Assembly (NCBI RefSeq): GCF_017876575.1
Contig: NZ_JAGIOE010000001.1
Span: 806,001-870,000, forward strand
Length of the DNA stretch: 64,000 nucleotides
Source of the DNA: Paeniglutamicibacter psychrophenolicus
GTDB taxonomy: Bacteria; Actinomycetota; Actinomycetes; Actinomycetales; Micrococcaceae
Direction of reading: 5' to 3'
This document shows, piece after piece, positions 42,845 through 51,837 of the stretch. The notes beneath the pieces were generated by a model, which saw nothing but the letters and a program-made list of their open reading frames with translations, was not told the DNA's origin and ran no database searches. A program made the translations under genes and the position numbers. Positions within the stretch are counted from its first letter, which is position 1, and every line of letters begins with the position of its first letter.

Positions 42845-45163
42845 ATGGGGGCCGCACCCGGACGGCGGGACGTTCATCCATCCATGGCCAGGTTCCTGGC
42901 TTGGGACGACGGGACCTGCAGGCTGCTGTTCATCCGCTCCGCGGCCGGCACCGGCCGCGGATATTTTGCGCGCTCGTGGATCGGCAACCGTGACGGCGAA
43001 GTGCTGGACTGGTCGGCCGGGGGCCTCGACGAAGCCGCCGAAACGGAGCGGCTGCTCCAGCGGCTTCGCGCGGATGCCACGCTGCACCTGGCCGTCATCC
43101 TGGCCCCCGGGGCTTCCCTGTGGGACCTGTCCTCCCGAACCCCCTGCCTGGTGGCGAAGCACCGCGACCTGCTGCTCGATGCCCGGGAAACCGCTCGGCT
43201 TGTTGGCACGCATGCCACCGCCGGCGGGGACCAAGGCATCCATGAACTCTCCGGAGGATGGCTTGCCGCGGCCCAGGCCCTTGCGGCCGACCCGAAGGCC
43301 GGTGCCCGCGCACAACAGATCATCCGCCGCGGGCTGGCCGCCTGGCTGGCCCACCGCGACCCCGGCGGGGCGTTGTCCGAGGCCGGATTCCTGCCTGCAT
43401 TCGACAGGCGCACCGTCGAGGCGTTCTACGGGGAATTTTCCCCGGTGGTGCACACTCTGGAGGAACTCGTCGAGGCGGGCCTGGTTCAGGAGGACGGCCG
43501 CGGCGGCTGGATGATGCCGGCCATGGTTCGCCAGGTGCTGGTGGAGCGGGTCGGGCTGCGCGGGCATGAGCTGACCTCCGCCCTGGAGCAGGCGTCCGTC
43601 AACGCGATGGCCGCAACCCGCGGGGTTGGCGCGGCGGTGGATTCGGCCGTGGCGCGCCACAGCTGGAGCGCACTGCTGAACCTGCTGCTGGAGCATTGGG
43701 TGGACATATTCCTCGGAAACCCGCAGCAATTGGGTGCGGTTGCAGCCAAGGTCCCACCCTTCATCGCCGCGCAGACCGAGTACATGCGCATCGGCCTGCG
43801 GTTCCTGGGCCAGACCGACCGCGACGGGATGGCCCTCCAGCTACCGGGGTTCGAGCCCGACTACGCCACAAACCAAACGGCCCAGCGACTGCGCCGCGAC
43901 GCCCAGCGGCTCTACGCCAAACCCGACAACCAGGCCCTGGCCGTGGGCCTGCTGGAGACGGGCCACCTGCGGATGGAGGGGCTCTATCCGGAAGCGGCCC
44001 ACGCCGCCAAGCGCCTGCTCGAGGCGCTGCATCGGGCCCTTGACACCCAGAAGCTCAACCCGGCACTGGTTTCTTGGGTCGAGTTGCAGGCCGGCATCTC
44101 CCTGCAGCTGGCCGGGTTCGACCTCCAGGCGCGCCAGGCCTACGAACGGGGCTTCCACTGGGCCCAGGTCTCGGGCAAGGCATTCCTGCTGGCGGACCTG
44201 GCCGGCAAGCTGGCGCTGATCAATATCCTGGAAGGCGACAGTGCCTCCGCGGAGCGCTGGCTGGCCGAGCACGACGTCGCCGTCGGGGACGTCGGCTGGG
44301 GCCGGACGGTGGCGGAGCGCACCGCCGCGATGGCTCGCGCCTACCTGGCGCTGGCCCGGCTCGACTATGCGGGTTTCGAGGAATTGATGGGAACCCTGCC
44401 CCCGAAGCCGGACAACGATGAATTCTGGGCGGCGCATGCCCAGTTGCTGGCGCTGCGGAAAATCAACGCCGGGCTGTCGGATGCGGCACGGGCGCTGGTC
44501 TCCTCGCTGCGCCAGGAGCGCCGCTACGCATCGGCCTCGCCGCTGGCGCAGAGATTGTTCGACGATACGCTCATGCTGGCCGAAATCCTGGAACGCGGGG
44601 GCATGCGCACGGGAACCGCAATCGGGGCCGAACATCGGGATCCGCTGCTGCTGGCTCTCGGGCACCTGCTCAACGGCAATCCCGACGCGGCGCTGGCTGC
44701 CCTGCAGGACGTTCCGCTCACCCGTGGCATGCGTCGGCGGGGAAACCTTGCACTGTATCTGGATCTTGCCGCCCGGAACCCGGAGGGTCCGACGCCGCAG
44801 GCGTTGCAACGCGTGCGGCGGCTGCATCGGGACTCGGGGGTTCTTTATGAAATCTCCATCCTGGGATTGGTCCCCGGGTGGTCCGAAGTGGGCCGGGCCC
44901 TGCAGCTTGAGCCCGAGGAATTCCAGCGACTGGGCTACGCGCTGGATCTTGCCCCCGCACCATTGCCAAGGCGCCCGGTGCTCACCGCGCGCGAGCAGGA
45001 AGTGCTGCGGCAACTGCGTGCGGGAATGACCCGCCGCCAGATAGCCGAGGCGGATTACCGGTCGGAAAACACCGTCAAGACCCAGATGCGAAGCCTCTAT
45101 CGGAAGCTGGAGGCCTCGGACGTGGAGCACGCGTTGGAGCATGCGCGGAACTGGGGACTCTGA
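42845..45163 (+). CDS. LuxR-family transcriptional regulator (MalT-like, degenerate P-loop)
   Basis: A 772-residue regulator of the large MalT/LAL type. The N-terminal region has the layout of a STAND ATPase, but the Walker A is altered to AAGTGRGY (normal GxxGxGKT), so ATP binding is doubtful. A long TPR-like helical section follows, and the C-terminal ~65 residues are a LuxR DNA-binding domain (LTAREQEVLRQLRAGMTRRQIAEADYRSENTVKTQMRSLYRKL). ATG 42845 has AAGGGGGAAAG upstream; the open frame from 42188 lies opposite sulP and is rejected. Targets may include sulP or the downstream transporter. Confidence 0.85.
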   Translation: MGAAPGRRDVHPSMARFLAWDDGTCRLLFIRSAAGTGRGYFARSWIGNRDGEVLDWSAGGLDEAAETERLLQRLRADATLHLAVILAPGASLWDLSSRTPCLVAKHRDLLLDARETARLVGTHATAGGDQGIHELSGGWLAAAQALAADPKAGARAQQIIRRGLAAWLAHRDPGGALSEAGFLPAFDRRTVEAFYGEFSPVVHTLEELVEAGLVQEDGRGGWMMPAMVRQVLVERVGLRGHELTSALEQASVNAMAATRGVGAAVDSAVARHSWSALLNLLLEHWVDIFLGNPQQLGAVAAKVPPFIAAQTEYMRIGLRFLGQTDRDGMALQLPGFEPDYATNQTAQRLRRDAQRLYAKPDNQALAVGLLETGHLRMEGLYPEAAHAAKRLLEALHRALDTQKLNPALVSWVELQAGISLQLAGFDLQARQAYERGFHWAQVSGKAFLLADLAGKLALINILEGDSASAERWLAEHDVAVGDVGWGRTVAERTAAMARAYLALARLDYAGFEELMGTLPPKPDNDEFWAAHAQLLALRKINAGLSDAARALVSSLRQERRYASASPLAQRLFDDTLMLAEILERGGMRTGTAIGAEHRDPLLLALGHLLNGNPDAALAALQDVPLTRGMRRRGNLALYLDLAARNPEGPTPQALQRVRRLHRDSGVLYEISILGLVPGWSEVGRALQLEPEEFQRLGYALDLAPAPLPRRPVLTAREQEVLRQLRAGMTRRQIAEADYRSENTVKTQMRSLYRKLEASDVEHALEHARNWGL

Positions 45164-45247
45164 GGCATCCCGTGCAACTGCCTGCGCGTTAACCGGTATT
45201 CCGGTGCACCGCCTCCGGACCGCGCCGTCCGTGTCCGGTTCCATGAG

Positions 45248-45300
45248 CACATAGATTTTTTCTATGTGTGGTGCACGCCGCATCTATTGGACAATATAAT
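45248..45300 (+). promoter_or_regulatory. Promoter and operator of the aromatic acid transporter
   Basis: CACATAGA-TTTTT-TCTATGTG is a perfect 8-bp inverted repeat at 45248-45268 of the T-N11-A type bound by LysR proteins. A consensus -10, TATAAT, lies at 45295-45300 with only a weak -35 (TGCACG) at 45272, as expected for an activator-dependent promoter. Confidence 0.7.
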
Positions 45301-45383
45301 GCGAGCCTAGGCACACTGGGTGGTGATGGGTGCCATAGATCTCGTGGTTCCCGAACATCTTGACCTAAGGTTCCACACACTCC

Positions 45384-46610
45384 ATGAAATCCACCCGCAA
45401 TAAATGGATCGTTGCCCTGTGCTGGCTGACGGTCGTCTTCGAGGGCTTCGACATCGTCGCCCTATCCGCTTCGATTCCCCAGCTGATCGATACCGCGTAC
45501 GCCGGGATCACCGCGCTTGACGCGACCTTCATCGCCACGATTTCGCTGGTTGGCGTCGGTGCCGGCGCCGTGCTGATCGGCCCGATCTCGGACCGCTACG
45601 GACGCCGCAACCCGCTGATGGCCTGCGTGCTGATCTTCTCGATCTTCACCATCCTCTTCCCGTTGATGCCCAGCATTGCCCTTCTGGCCACGGTGCGCAT
45701 GATCGCGGGCCTCGGCATGGGCGCATGCATGCCCGTGGCCATCACCATGATGCAAGAAGCCGCGGCCTCCAACGCCCGCGCGCACTCCGCGACCATCACC
45801 ATGACCGGTTACCACGTCGGCGCAGTGGCCGCATCGCTCTTCGCGATCCTTGCCCACGCCGACTGGCACCTGCTCTTCTACATCGGCGGTGCCCTGGGGC
45901 TGGTGGTGCTCCCGTTCATGTATGCGAAACTGCCCGAAACCCACGCAGTCGGCCTTAAGGACATCGGCACCAAGGCGCCAAAGTCCAGCGTGGCGACGCT
46001 GTTCTCCGGCGGGCTTGCCCGTTCGACCATTGGCCTGTGGATCGCAGCCTTCATGGGGCTGCTGCTGGTGTACGGGCTGAACACCTGGCTGCCGCAGCTG
46101 ATGCGCGGGGCCGGATACAACGTCTCGGACTCCTTGGTGCTGCTGCTGGTGCTCAATGTCGGCGCCATCGCCGGCCTGCTGGTGGGCGGACGCATTGCCG
46201 ACAAGCGCGGCGTCAAGGGCACCACGATGTTCTGGTTCACGGCAGCCGCGGTGCTGCTGGCACTGCTGTCCATCCGCATGGAAAGCTCGCTGCTGCTGAA
46301 CTCAGTGGTCCTGGTGACCGGCTTCTTCGTCTTCTGTGCACAGGTGCTGGTCTACGGGTTCGTCGGCTACATCTACCCGAAGCACGTGGTCGGCACCGGC
46401 ATGGGCATGGTTGCAGGTGTCGGGCGACTGGGCGCCATCGCCGGTCCCGGCATCACCGGACTGCTGGTGGCCAGCGGCCACGCCTACCCGTGGGGCTTCT
46501 ACCTCTTTGCCGGGGCGGCGCTGCTGGGCATGCTCGCCGTGGCCATCATCCCCAAGCCGGCCGCGCACAAGGATGTCGACGAGCCGGCGCTCGAAACCCA
46601 GGAGGCGTAG
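45384..46610 (+). CDS. MFS transporter, aromatic acid/H+ symporter type
   Basis: A 408-residue major facilitator of the AAHS family (PcaK/BenK-like). Helix 1 has the family motif LTVVFEGFDIVALSASIP with DGFD-type Asp, and the loop-2 motif is GPISDRYGRRNPL. These proteins import benzoate, 4-hydroxybenzoate and related acids. Its neighbours, a LysR regulator and a benzaldehyde-type dehydrogenase, support an aromatic substrate. ATG 45384 follows the strong promoter at 45295 by 84 nt. Confidence 0.9.
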   Translation: MKSTRNKWIVALCWLTVVFEGFDIVALSASIPQLIDTAYAGITALDATFIATISLVGVGAGAVLIGPISDRYGRRNPLMACVLIFSIFTILFPLMPSIALLATVRMIAGLGMGACMPVAITMMQEAAASNARAHSATITMTGYHVGAVAASLFAILAHADWHLLFYIGGALGLVVLPFMYAKLPETHAVGLKDIGTKAPKSSVATLFSGGLARSTIGLWIAAFMGLLLVYGLNTWLPQLMRGAGYNVSDSLVLLLVLNVGAIAGLLVGGRIADKRGVKGTTMFWFTAAAVLLALLSIRMESSLLLNSVVLVTGFFVFCAQVLVYGFVGYIYPKHVVGTGMGMVAGVGRLGAIAGPGITGLLVASGHAYPWGFYLFAGAALLGMLAVAIIPKPAAHKDVDEPALETQEA

Positions 46611-46748
46611 CGGCGTTTCCCGGGGCAGGAGCCGCCGCCTGGGGGAAAGTTCCGGATAGGCAATGGGGGCGTGGTGCCCGGGGGATTCGCTGGTGCGAAA
46701 ACCCACGGGGACCGCGCCCCTTGTTTGTGCCCGGGAACTTGCGCCGGC

Positions 46749-47666
46749 TCAGTGCCCCGCCGGTCCCAGCGCCGAAGGCATCTCTCGCAGCGCCTCGCGC
46801 ACCAGCTCGCGGAACCAGAGCACCGGCCCGCCCGCGGCGATCTTGTGGTCGGTGTAGAGATCCACGGAGAAGGCGGGGCTGTCCACCGGAAGTTCCCGGT
46901 ATACCAGGGGCCACTGCCGGCAGAAGCGCTCGGCGATCTCCAGCGGCACCACGGAGGCCAGCGAGGATTCCAGCTGCACCGAGGGCAGCACGGAGAAGTG
47001 GTGCACGCGCAGGGCCGTGCGCAACGTGATCCCCGATTCGCCCAGCCTCTCCTCGATCTGGCCGTGCCCGGCCGTGGGGTCGATGGTGACGAACCCCAGC
47101 GCGTCGAATTGCTTGTGTGTGAGCTTGCCCTGTTTCGGGGCCATGGCGCGCGGCAGCAGGCAGACGTACCTGTCCTTGATCACTCCCTCGCGCCTCGCGC
47201 CGCCGCCGAGCACCAGCGAGGTCAGTACGGCGTCGACCTGGCCGTGGGCCAGCCAGTGCGGGATGTGCCCCACGGTCATGGGCACCGATTCGAGGTTGGC
47301 GGCCGGTGCCAGCGCGGCCAGGCGGGCCATGATCGGCGGCAGGAAGATGACCTCGCCGATGTCCGAGAGGCAGATGCGGAAGGTCCGCGTCGTGGTGGCC
47401 GGATCGAAGGCTGCGTTCGAGTCCACGGCGGCGTCGATGTTGTCCACCGCGGTGCGAAAGACCTGGAAGAGATCGTTGGCGCGGGCGGTGGGTTCGAGTC
47501 CGCCGGGACCGCGGACAAAGAGCGGGTCGCCGAGCTGGCTCCGGAGCCTGGCCAGCGTATGCGAGACCGTCGGCTGGGTGAGCGAGAGTTCCTGTGCCGC
47601 CCGGGTGACGCTTCTGGCCTCGTAGATTTCCAGGAAGGTGCGCAACAGATTCAGGTCCAGGCTCAT
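46749..47666 (-). CDS. LysR-family regulator of the aromatic cluster
   Basis: A 305-residue LysR regulator: MSLDLNLLRTFLEIYEARSVTRAAQELSLTQPTVSHTLARLR is the winged helix, and residues ~90-300 the substrate-binding domain with a NodD/PcaQ-like look. It is divergent from the aldehyde dehydrogenase gene and convergent with the transporter gene. TAGAGT ends 6 nt before the ATG (leaderless). The T-N11-A sites at 47678 and 45248 are its likely targets. Confidence 0.9.
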   Translation of the reverse strand: MSLDLNLLRTFLEIYEARSVTRAAQELSLTQPTVSHTLARLRSQLGDPLFVRGPGGLEPTARANDLFQVFRTAVDNIDAAVDSNAAFDPATTTRTFRICLSDIGEVIFLPPIMARLAALAPAANLESVPMTVGHIPHWLAHGQVDAVLTSLVLGGGARREGVIKDRYVCLLPRAMAPKQGKLTHKQFDALGFVTIDPTAGHGQIEERLGESGITLRTALRVHHFSVLPSVQLESSLASVVPLEIAERFCRQWPLVYRELPVDSPAFSVDLYTDHKIAAGGPVLWFRELVREALREMPSALGPAGH

Positions 47667-47677
47667 GAGCCAACTCT

Positions 47678-47692
47678 ATCGAAGCGATCGAT
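47678..47692. promoter_or_regulatory. LysR box between the regulator and aldehyde dehydrogenase
   Basis: ATCGA-AGCGA-TCGAT has the T-N11-A form and 5-bp inverted arms. It overlaps the regulator's own -10 (47673-47678), fitting autorepression with divergent activation. Confidence 0.55.
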
Positions 47693-47874
47693 GGTCGGTT
47701 GCTCGTGAATTCGTTGGACTGATGCGTGGTCCTGGCATAGCGTGGGCATGGGGCAGGTCATACGCGGGGGAGGAGCTGAAGGTCAGCACCAAAAAAGATG
47801 ATTCCACGTCCCGCGGGCCCGCGCCGACCCCCGCCGGAACGACGCATCCAAGTCCACCAGATAAGGAACCAAAA

Positions 47875-49335
47875 GTGCCACTGCTTGAAGAATCACTCTG
47901 GAACTCGAAGATCAACGTCAATGGCTGGGTGCCCGGCGGTGCCGGCACCCAGGATGTCGTGGAGCCGGCCACCGGGAACGTGCTTGGCGTACTGGGAGTG
48001 GCCTCCGCCGATGACGTGCTGCGTGCCTCCGCCGCGGCCGCCAAGGCCCAGGTTTCCTGGGCAGCGAAAAAGCCCGAGGAGCGGGCGGCGGTGCTGCGCA
48101 AGGCAGGTCTGCTTTGGGAAGAGCACGCGGAGGAGATCGACGGCTGGCTGGTGCGCGAGTCCGGCGGCATTCCCGCCAAGGCCGCCCTGGAGACACACAC
48201 CGCGGCCAACGAATGTTTCGAGGCCTCTGCCCTCCCCTCGCTGCCGGCGGGGGACGTGCTGACCACCAATGAGGAACGCTGGTCCTTCGCGCGCCGCCGC
48301 CCTGTCGGCGTGGTCTCGGTGATCGCGCCGTTCAACTTCCCGCTGATCCTGGCCATCCGTGCAGTCGCCCCGGCGCTGGCGCTGGGCAACGCGGTGCTGC
48401 TCAAGCCGGACCCGCGGACCTCGGTCTGCGCGGGGGTGTCGATCATGCGGATCTTCGAGGAGGCCGGGCTGCCCGAAGGGCTTTTGCACCTGCTTCCCGG
48501 AGGCGCGGAGGTCGGTGCCGCCGTCGTCGAAGCCCCCGAGGTGCGGGTCATCGCGTTCACCGGTTCCACGGCCGCCGGGCGCAAGATCGGCGAAAGCGCC
48601 GCCCGGCTGCTCAAACGCGCCCACCTCGAACTGGGCGGCAACAGTGCCATGATCGTGCTGCCCGGCGCCGACTTGGCCAAGGCGGCCTCCGCCGCCGCGT
48701 TCGGTTCGTTCATGCACCAGGGCCAGATCTGCATGGCCACCGGGCGGCACATCGTGCACCAGGACATCTATGAGGACTACGTGGCGGCGCTGGCCGAAAA
48801 GGCCAAGAACCTGCCAATGGGAGATCCGAAGTCGGGAATCGTCGCGATTGGCCCGGTCATTGACGGGCGGCAGCTGGAGCGGATCGATTCCATGGTGCAA
48901 TCGGCGGTTGCCGGGGGCGCGCGGCTGGCCGCCGGAGGGACGCGCGGCGAAGGCTGGTTCTACCCGCCCACGGTCCTTGCGGACCTGGACCCGGAGCACG
49001 ATGCCTGGAAGGAGGAGATCTTCGGTCCGGTCGCCCCGGTGCGTAGCTTCTCCACCATCGAGGAGGCCATCGAGATGGCCAACTCATCGAGCTATGGGCT
49101 TTCGCTCTCGATCCTCGGGGACGTGGGGATGGCCATGAAGATCGCCGACAGGGTTGAATCCGGCAAGGTCCACATCAACGAGCAGACCGTCTCCGACGAA
49201 GCCAACTCGCCCTTTGGCGGGGTCAAGGACTCCGGCAACGGCGGGCGCATTGGCGGGGCGGCGGCCAACATGGAGGCCTTCACCGAAACCCAATGGCTGA
49301 CCATGCGTCCCGAAATCGCGCCATATCCGTTCTAG
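47875..49335 (+). CDS. Benzaldehyde-type aldehyde dehydrogenase
   Basis: A 486-residue NAD(P)-dependent aldehyde dehydrogenase similar to benzaldehyde/vanillin dehydrogenases (XylC/Vdh group). VIAPFNFPLILAIRAVAPALALGNAVLLKPD is the nucleotide-binding core, LELGGNSAMIVL holds the general-base Glu, and MHQGQICMATGR the catalytic Cys. It would turn aromatic aldehydes into the acids handled by the nearby transporter's pathway. GTG 47875 has AAGGAAC 8 nt upstream; the frame runs back to 47638, under the divergent promoter, and that part is rejected. Confidence 0.9.
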   Translation: MPLLEESLWNSKINVNGWVPGGAGTQDVVEPATGNVLGVLGVASADDVLRASAAAAKAQVSWAAKKPEERAAVLRKAGLLWEEHAEEIDGWLVRESGGIPAKAALETHTAANECFEASALPSLPAGDVLTTNEERWSFARRRPVGVVSVIAPFNFPLILAIRAVAPALALGNAVLLKPDPRTSVCAGVSIMRIFEEAGLPEGLLHLLPGGAEVGAAVVEAPEVRVIAFTGSTAAGRKIGESAARLLKRAHLELGGNSAMIVLPGADLAKAASAAAFGSFMHQGQICMATGRHIVHQDIYEDYVAALAEKAKNLPMGDPKSGIVAIGPVIDGRQLERIDSMVQSAVAGGARLAAGGTRGEGWFYPPTVLADLDPEHDAWKEEIFGPVAPVRSFSTIEEAIEMANSSSYGLSLSILGDVGMAMKIADRVESGKVHINEQTVSDEANSPFGGVKDSGNGGRIGGAAANMEAFTETQWLTMRPEIAPYPF

Positions 49336-49350
49336 GTCAGGACACCACTG

Positions 49351-49392
49351 GGGAAGGCCCACGCGGTTCAATGGAACCGCATGGGCCTTCCC
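49351..49392 (+). terminator. Terminator of the aldehyde dehydrogenase gene
   Basis: A 19-bp stem with one mismatch (GGGAAGGCCCA-GCGGTTC with its inverse) and loop AATG, 15 nt after the stop codon. Confidence 0.88.
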
Positions 49393-49478
49393 GGCTCGCT
49401 GTGCGACAGGATGAGTCAAGGGCCAATTACTACCGGCAAATACTTGAAGCATCAACTAATTTCGTTTAGGCTGGTCCC

Positions 49479-50276
49479 ATGACTACTGCAACCGACCGCC
49501 CACCGGTTCTCTTCCTCTCCCATGGCGCGCCGCCCCTGGCCGACGACGCGACCTGGACCTCCCAGCTGGCTGGCTGGTCGGGGACCATGGAAAAGCCCAA
49601 GGACATCCTGATGATCTCCGCGCACTGGGAAAACGCACCCGTGTCGCTGAGTGCCACCAACCGGAAGCAGGAACTGGTCTACGACTTCTGGGGTTTCCCG
49701 CAGCACTACTACGACGTGCGCTACGACGCGCCCATGGCACCGGAGCTGGCCGACGAGGTCGCCCGGCTGGCCGGCAATCACGGCCACCACGTGGAGCGAG
49801 ACGAGACCCGCGGCCTGGACCACGGCGCCTATGTGCCGCTGAAGGAAATGTTCCCCGACGCGGACGTGCCGGTGGTGCAGATGTCGATGCCCACGCTGGA
49901 TCCGCAGGGATTGTTCGAGCTCGGAAAGTCGCTGGCCCCGCTGCGCGACCGCGGCACCATGATCATTGGTTCCGGTTTCACCACCCACAACCTGCGCTGG
50001 TTCAACCCCGCGGGCGGCCCGGATGTCGCTCCGCCGGCGGCCTCGAGCGAATTCGACCATTGGGCCGAAGAGGCCATGACACGCGGGGATGTGGACTCGA
50101 TCCTCGACTTCCTGCACAAGGCACCGGCCGCCCGCGAGGCGCACCCGCGTTCCGAGCACTGGGCTCCGCTCTACGTTGCCCTCGGTGCGGCATATGCCTC
50201 GGGAGGCATCGAGGCCAAGACCGCGATCGACGGCTTCTGGTTCGGGCTTTCCAAGCGTTCCTGGTCGCTGACCTAA
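49479..50276 (+). CDS. DODA-type extradiol dioxygenase (LigB fold)
   Basis: A 265-residue class III extradiol dioxygenase of the 4,5-DOPA dioxygenase/YgiD family. FLSHGAPP carries the first metal His, ISAHWEN the second, GLDHGAYVPL a third and GSGFTTHNL a further conserved His. The metal is Fe(II) or Zn depending on the member; the reaction is ring opening of catechols. TAGGCT ends 6 nt before ATG 49479, so the mRNA is leaderless. Its place beside aromatic-catabolism genes is consistent. Confidence 0.9.
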   Translation: MTTATDRPPVLFLSHGAPPLADDATWTSQLAGWSGTMEKPKDILMISAHWENAPVSLSATNRKQELVYDFWGFPQHYYDVRYDAPMAPELADEVARLAGNHGHHVERDETRGLDHGAYVPLKEMFPDADVPVVQMSMPTLDPQGLFELGKSLAPLRDRGTMIIGSGFTTHNLRWFNPAGGPDVAPPAASSEFDHWAEEAMTRGDVDSILDFLHKAPAAREAHPRSEHWAPLYVALGAAYASGGIEAKTAIDGFWFGLSKRSWSLT

Positions 50277-50301
50277 AAGCCGGTCGGGCCCGAAAGCGGC
50301 G

Positions 50302-50895
50302 TCAGAGGTCGCGGCGTATGATGAGCCGCGGCATCCGGCTGGCCACCGCGTCGGTGGTGCCGATGACCTTGAACCCGGCATGTTCAAACATCGCCCGGGT
50401 GCCGACGAACGCCATCGTAGTGTCCATCCTTCCGTCCGGATCCACGGGGTGGGCCTCGATGGCCGGCGCCCCGCGGGAGGCCGCATAGGCGATGGCACCC
50501 TCGAGCAGGTGCTCGGTGACGCCCTGCCTGCGGTGACCGCTGCGCACCACCACGCAAATGATGCTCCACACCGGGACCTCGTCCACGGGCCGGATGAGCT
50601 TGGAGGCCGCCAGCAGCGGGATCTCGGCGCGCGGGGAAATGCTGCACCACCCGACGGGCTCGCCGTCCCGGTAGGCGATCACCCCGGGCGGGTTGTCCCG
50701 CTCGCAAAGTTTGCGCATGGCGGTTTCGCGGTTGCCTCCGCCGAGCTCCTCGATCTCCTTGGCCCGCAGGCGGTGCGAGAGGCACCAGCAGTGTGGTTCC
50801 CTGCGGGTTGGATTGATGACGTCGGCGAAGTCCTCGAAACGGTCAGGCGTGACCGGATGGGTTTCCCAGTGCCGGCTCGTTGGGTTCTCGGTCAT
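50302..50895 (-). CDS. GNAT-family N-acetyltransferase
   Basis: A 197-residue GNAT-fold acetyltransferase. VWSIICVVVRSGHRRQGVTEHLLEGAIAYA is the acetyl-CoA motif (V..GHRRQGV is the pyrophosphate loop), followed by VGTRAMFEHAGFKVIG. The first 60 residues (WCLSHRLRAKEIEELGGGNRETAM) are typical of a uncharacterised actinobacterial subgroup. CAGAAT ends 6 nt before the ATG at 50893-50895. Substrate unknown. Confidence 0.87.
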   Translation of the reverse strand: MTENPTSRHWETHPVTPDRFEDFADVINPTRREPHCWCLSHRLRAKEIEELGGGNRETAMRKLCERDNPPGVIAYRDGEPVGWCSISPRAEIPLLAASKLIRPVDEVPVWSIICVVVRSGHRRQGVTEHLLEGAIAYAASRGAPAIEAHPVDPDGRMDTTMAFVGTRAMFEHAGFKVIGTTDAVASRMPRLIIRRDL

Positions 50896-51065
50896 GGGAC
50901 CATTCTGACGTTCCACCTGCGTCTTCGGCCAGCCTGCTGCTGCATCGACGGCGACAGTCGAGGCAAGCGGCGGGACCTGGATGCGGCACCGAATTCGTTC
51001 CCTCGGGATCTCCTGCCCCTTGCGGGAAGAATGAACCTGCATGGAAGCTGTGAAAGACTGGCAAC

Positions 51066-51707
51066 ATGTCGACCTCTTCAGCTTTTGAAAACGAGAGCCT
51101 CTCGGAGAAGGTCAAACGAACCATCGTGGACCGAGTCGTTGACGGCACCTACCCTCCCGGCATGCGCCTGGTGGAGCTCCAGCTCGCAAAGGAATTCGGC
51201 GTCAGTCAGGCCCCCGTGCGCGAGGCGCTCCGAGAGCTGTCCACCACTAGACTGGTCGAAAATATCCCGCGCCGCGGAACATTCGTCCGTGCAGCAACAC
51301 AGGATGACCTCTCCGAGGTCTATTTCGTCCGTCTGGCGCTGGAGGGAACCGCGGCGGCGGCGGCGTACCCTGCACTTCATGCCGATCCCTCACCACTGCG
51401 CGAGGCGTTGGCCGGCATGCGAGAGGCCGCAGCAAGCAATGATGCCCACGGCATAGCGAGGTACAGCACGCAATTCCACCGGGCAGTTGTCGCGGCCACC
51501 GGGAACAGGCTCATGACCGAGATCTGGGATTCACTTTACGTCGAGGCCCGGACCATGGCGACGGTCGTGCGTGGCCACGTCGACCTGGAAACAGCCGCAG
51601 AAGCACACGTCCCGATCCTGGAGGCTTTCGAATCCGGTACGCCGGAGCTTTGTACCAGCCTCGTCATTGCCCACCAGCACGAGTACTCCATCCTCCCCCA
51701 GGGATAG
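51066..51707 (+). CDS. GntR-family regulator, FCD subgroup
   Basis: A 213-residue repressor: residues ~15-75 are the GntR winged helix (RVVDGTYPPGMRLVELQLAKEFGVSQAPVREALRELSTTRLVENIPRRGTFV) and ~85-210 an all-helical FCD ligand domain, where the His-rich positions (FHRAVV, HQHEYS) usually bind a metal and an organic acid. It lies 130 bp upstream of, and reads toward, the FAH-hydrolase operon whose promoter has a GntR-type palindrome, so it very likely controls that operon. Confidence 0.9.
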   Translation: MSTSSAFENESLSEKVKRTIVDRVVDGTYPPGMRLVELQLAKEFGVSQAPVREALRELSTTRLVENIPRRGTFVRAATQDDLSEVYFVRLALEGTAAAAAYPALHADPSPLREALAGMREAAASNDAHGIARYSTQFHRAVVAATGNRLMTEIWDSLYVEARTMATVVRGHVDLETAAEAHVPILEAFESGTPELCTSLVIAHQHEYSILPQG

Positions 51708-51806
51708 CGATCCGGCCTCCGAGAGGTGGCCCGGGCAAACTTTTAGTCCCCGGATTTGCACAAACCCTTGTGGTGCGGAGCACACGTACGTATGGTTGCG
51801 TTATCA

Positions 51807-51818
51807 ATTATCGATAAT
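51807..51818. promoter_or_regulatory. GntR-type operator of the FAH operon
   Basis: ATTATCGATAAT is a perfect 12-bp palindrome within an AT-rich patch; ATCGATAATCGAT overlaps it as a second, shifted dyad. It lies 20 bp before the TTG start of the FAH gene, suited to repression by the FCD-GntR protein. Confidence 0.7.
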
Positions 51819-51837
51819 CGATCAAAAAGGGGTCGTC

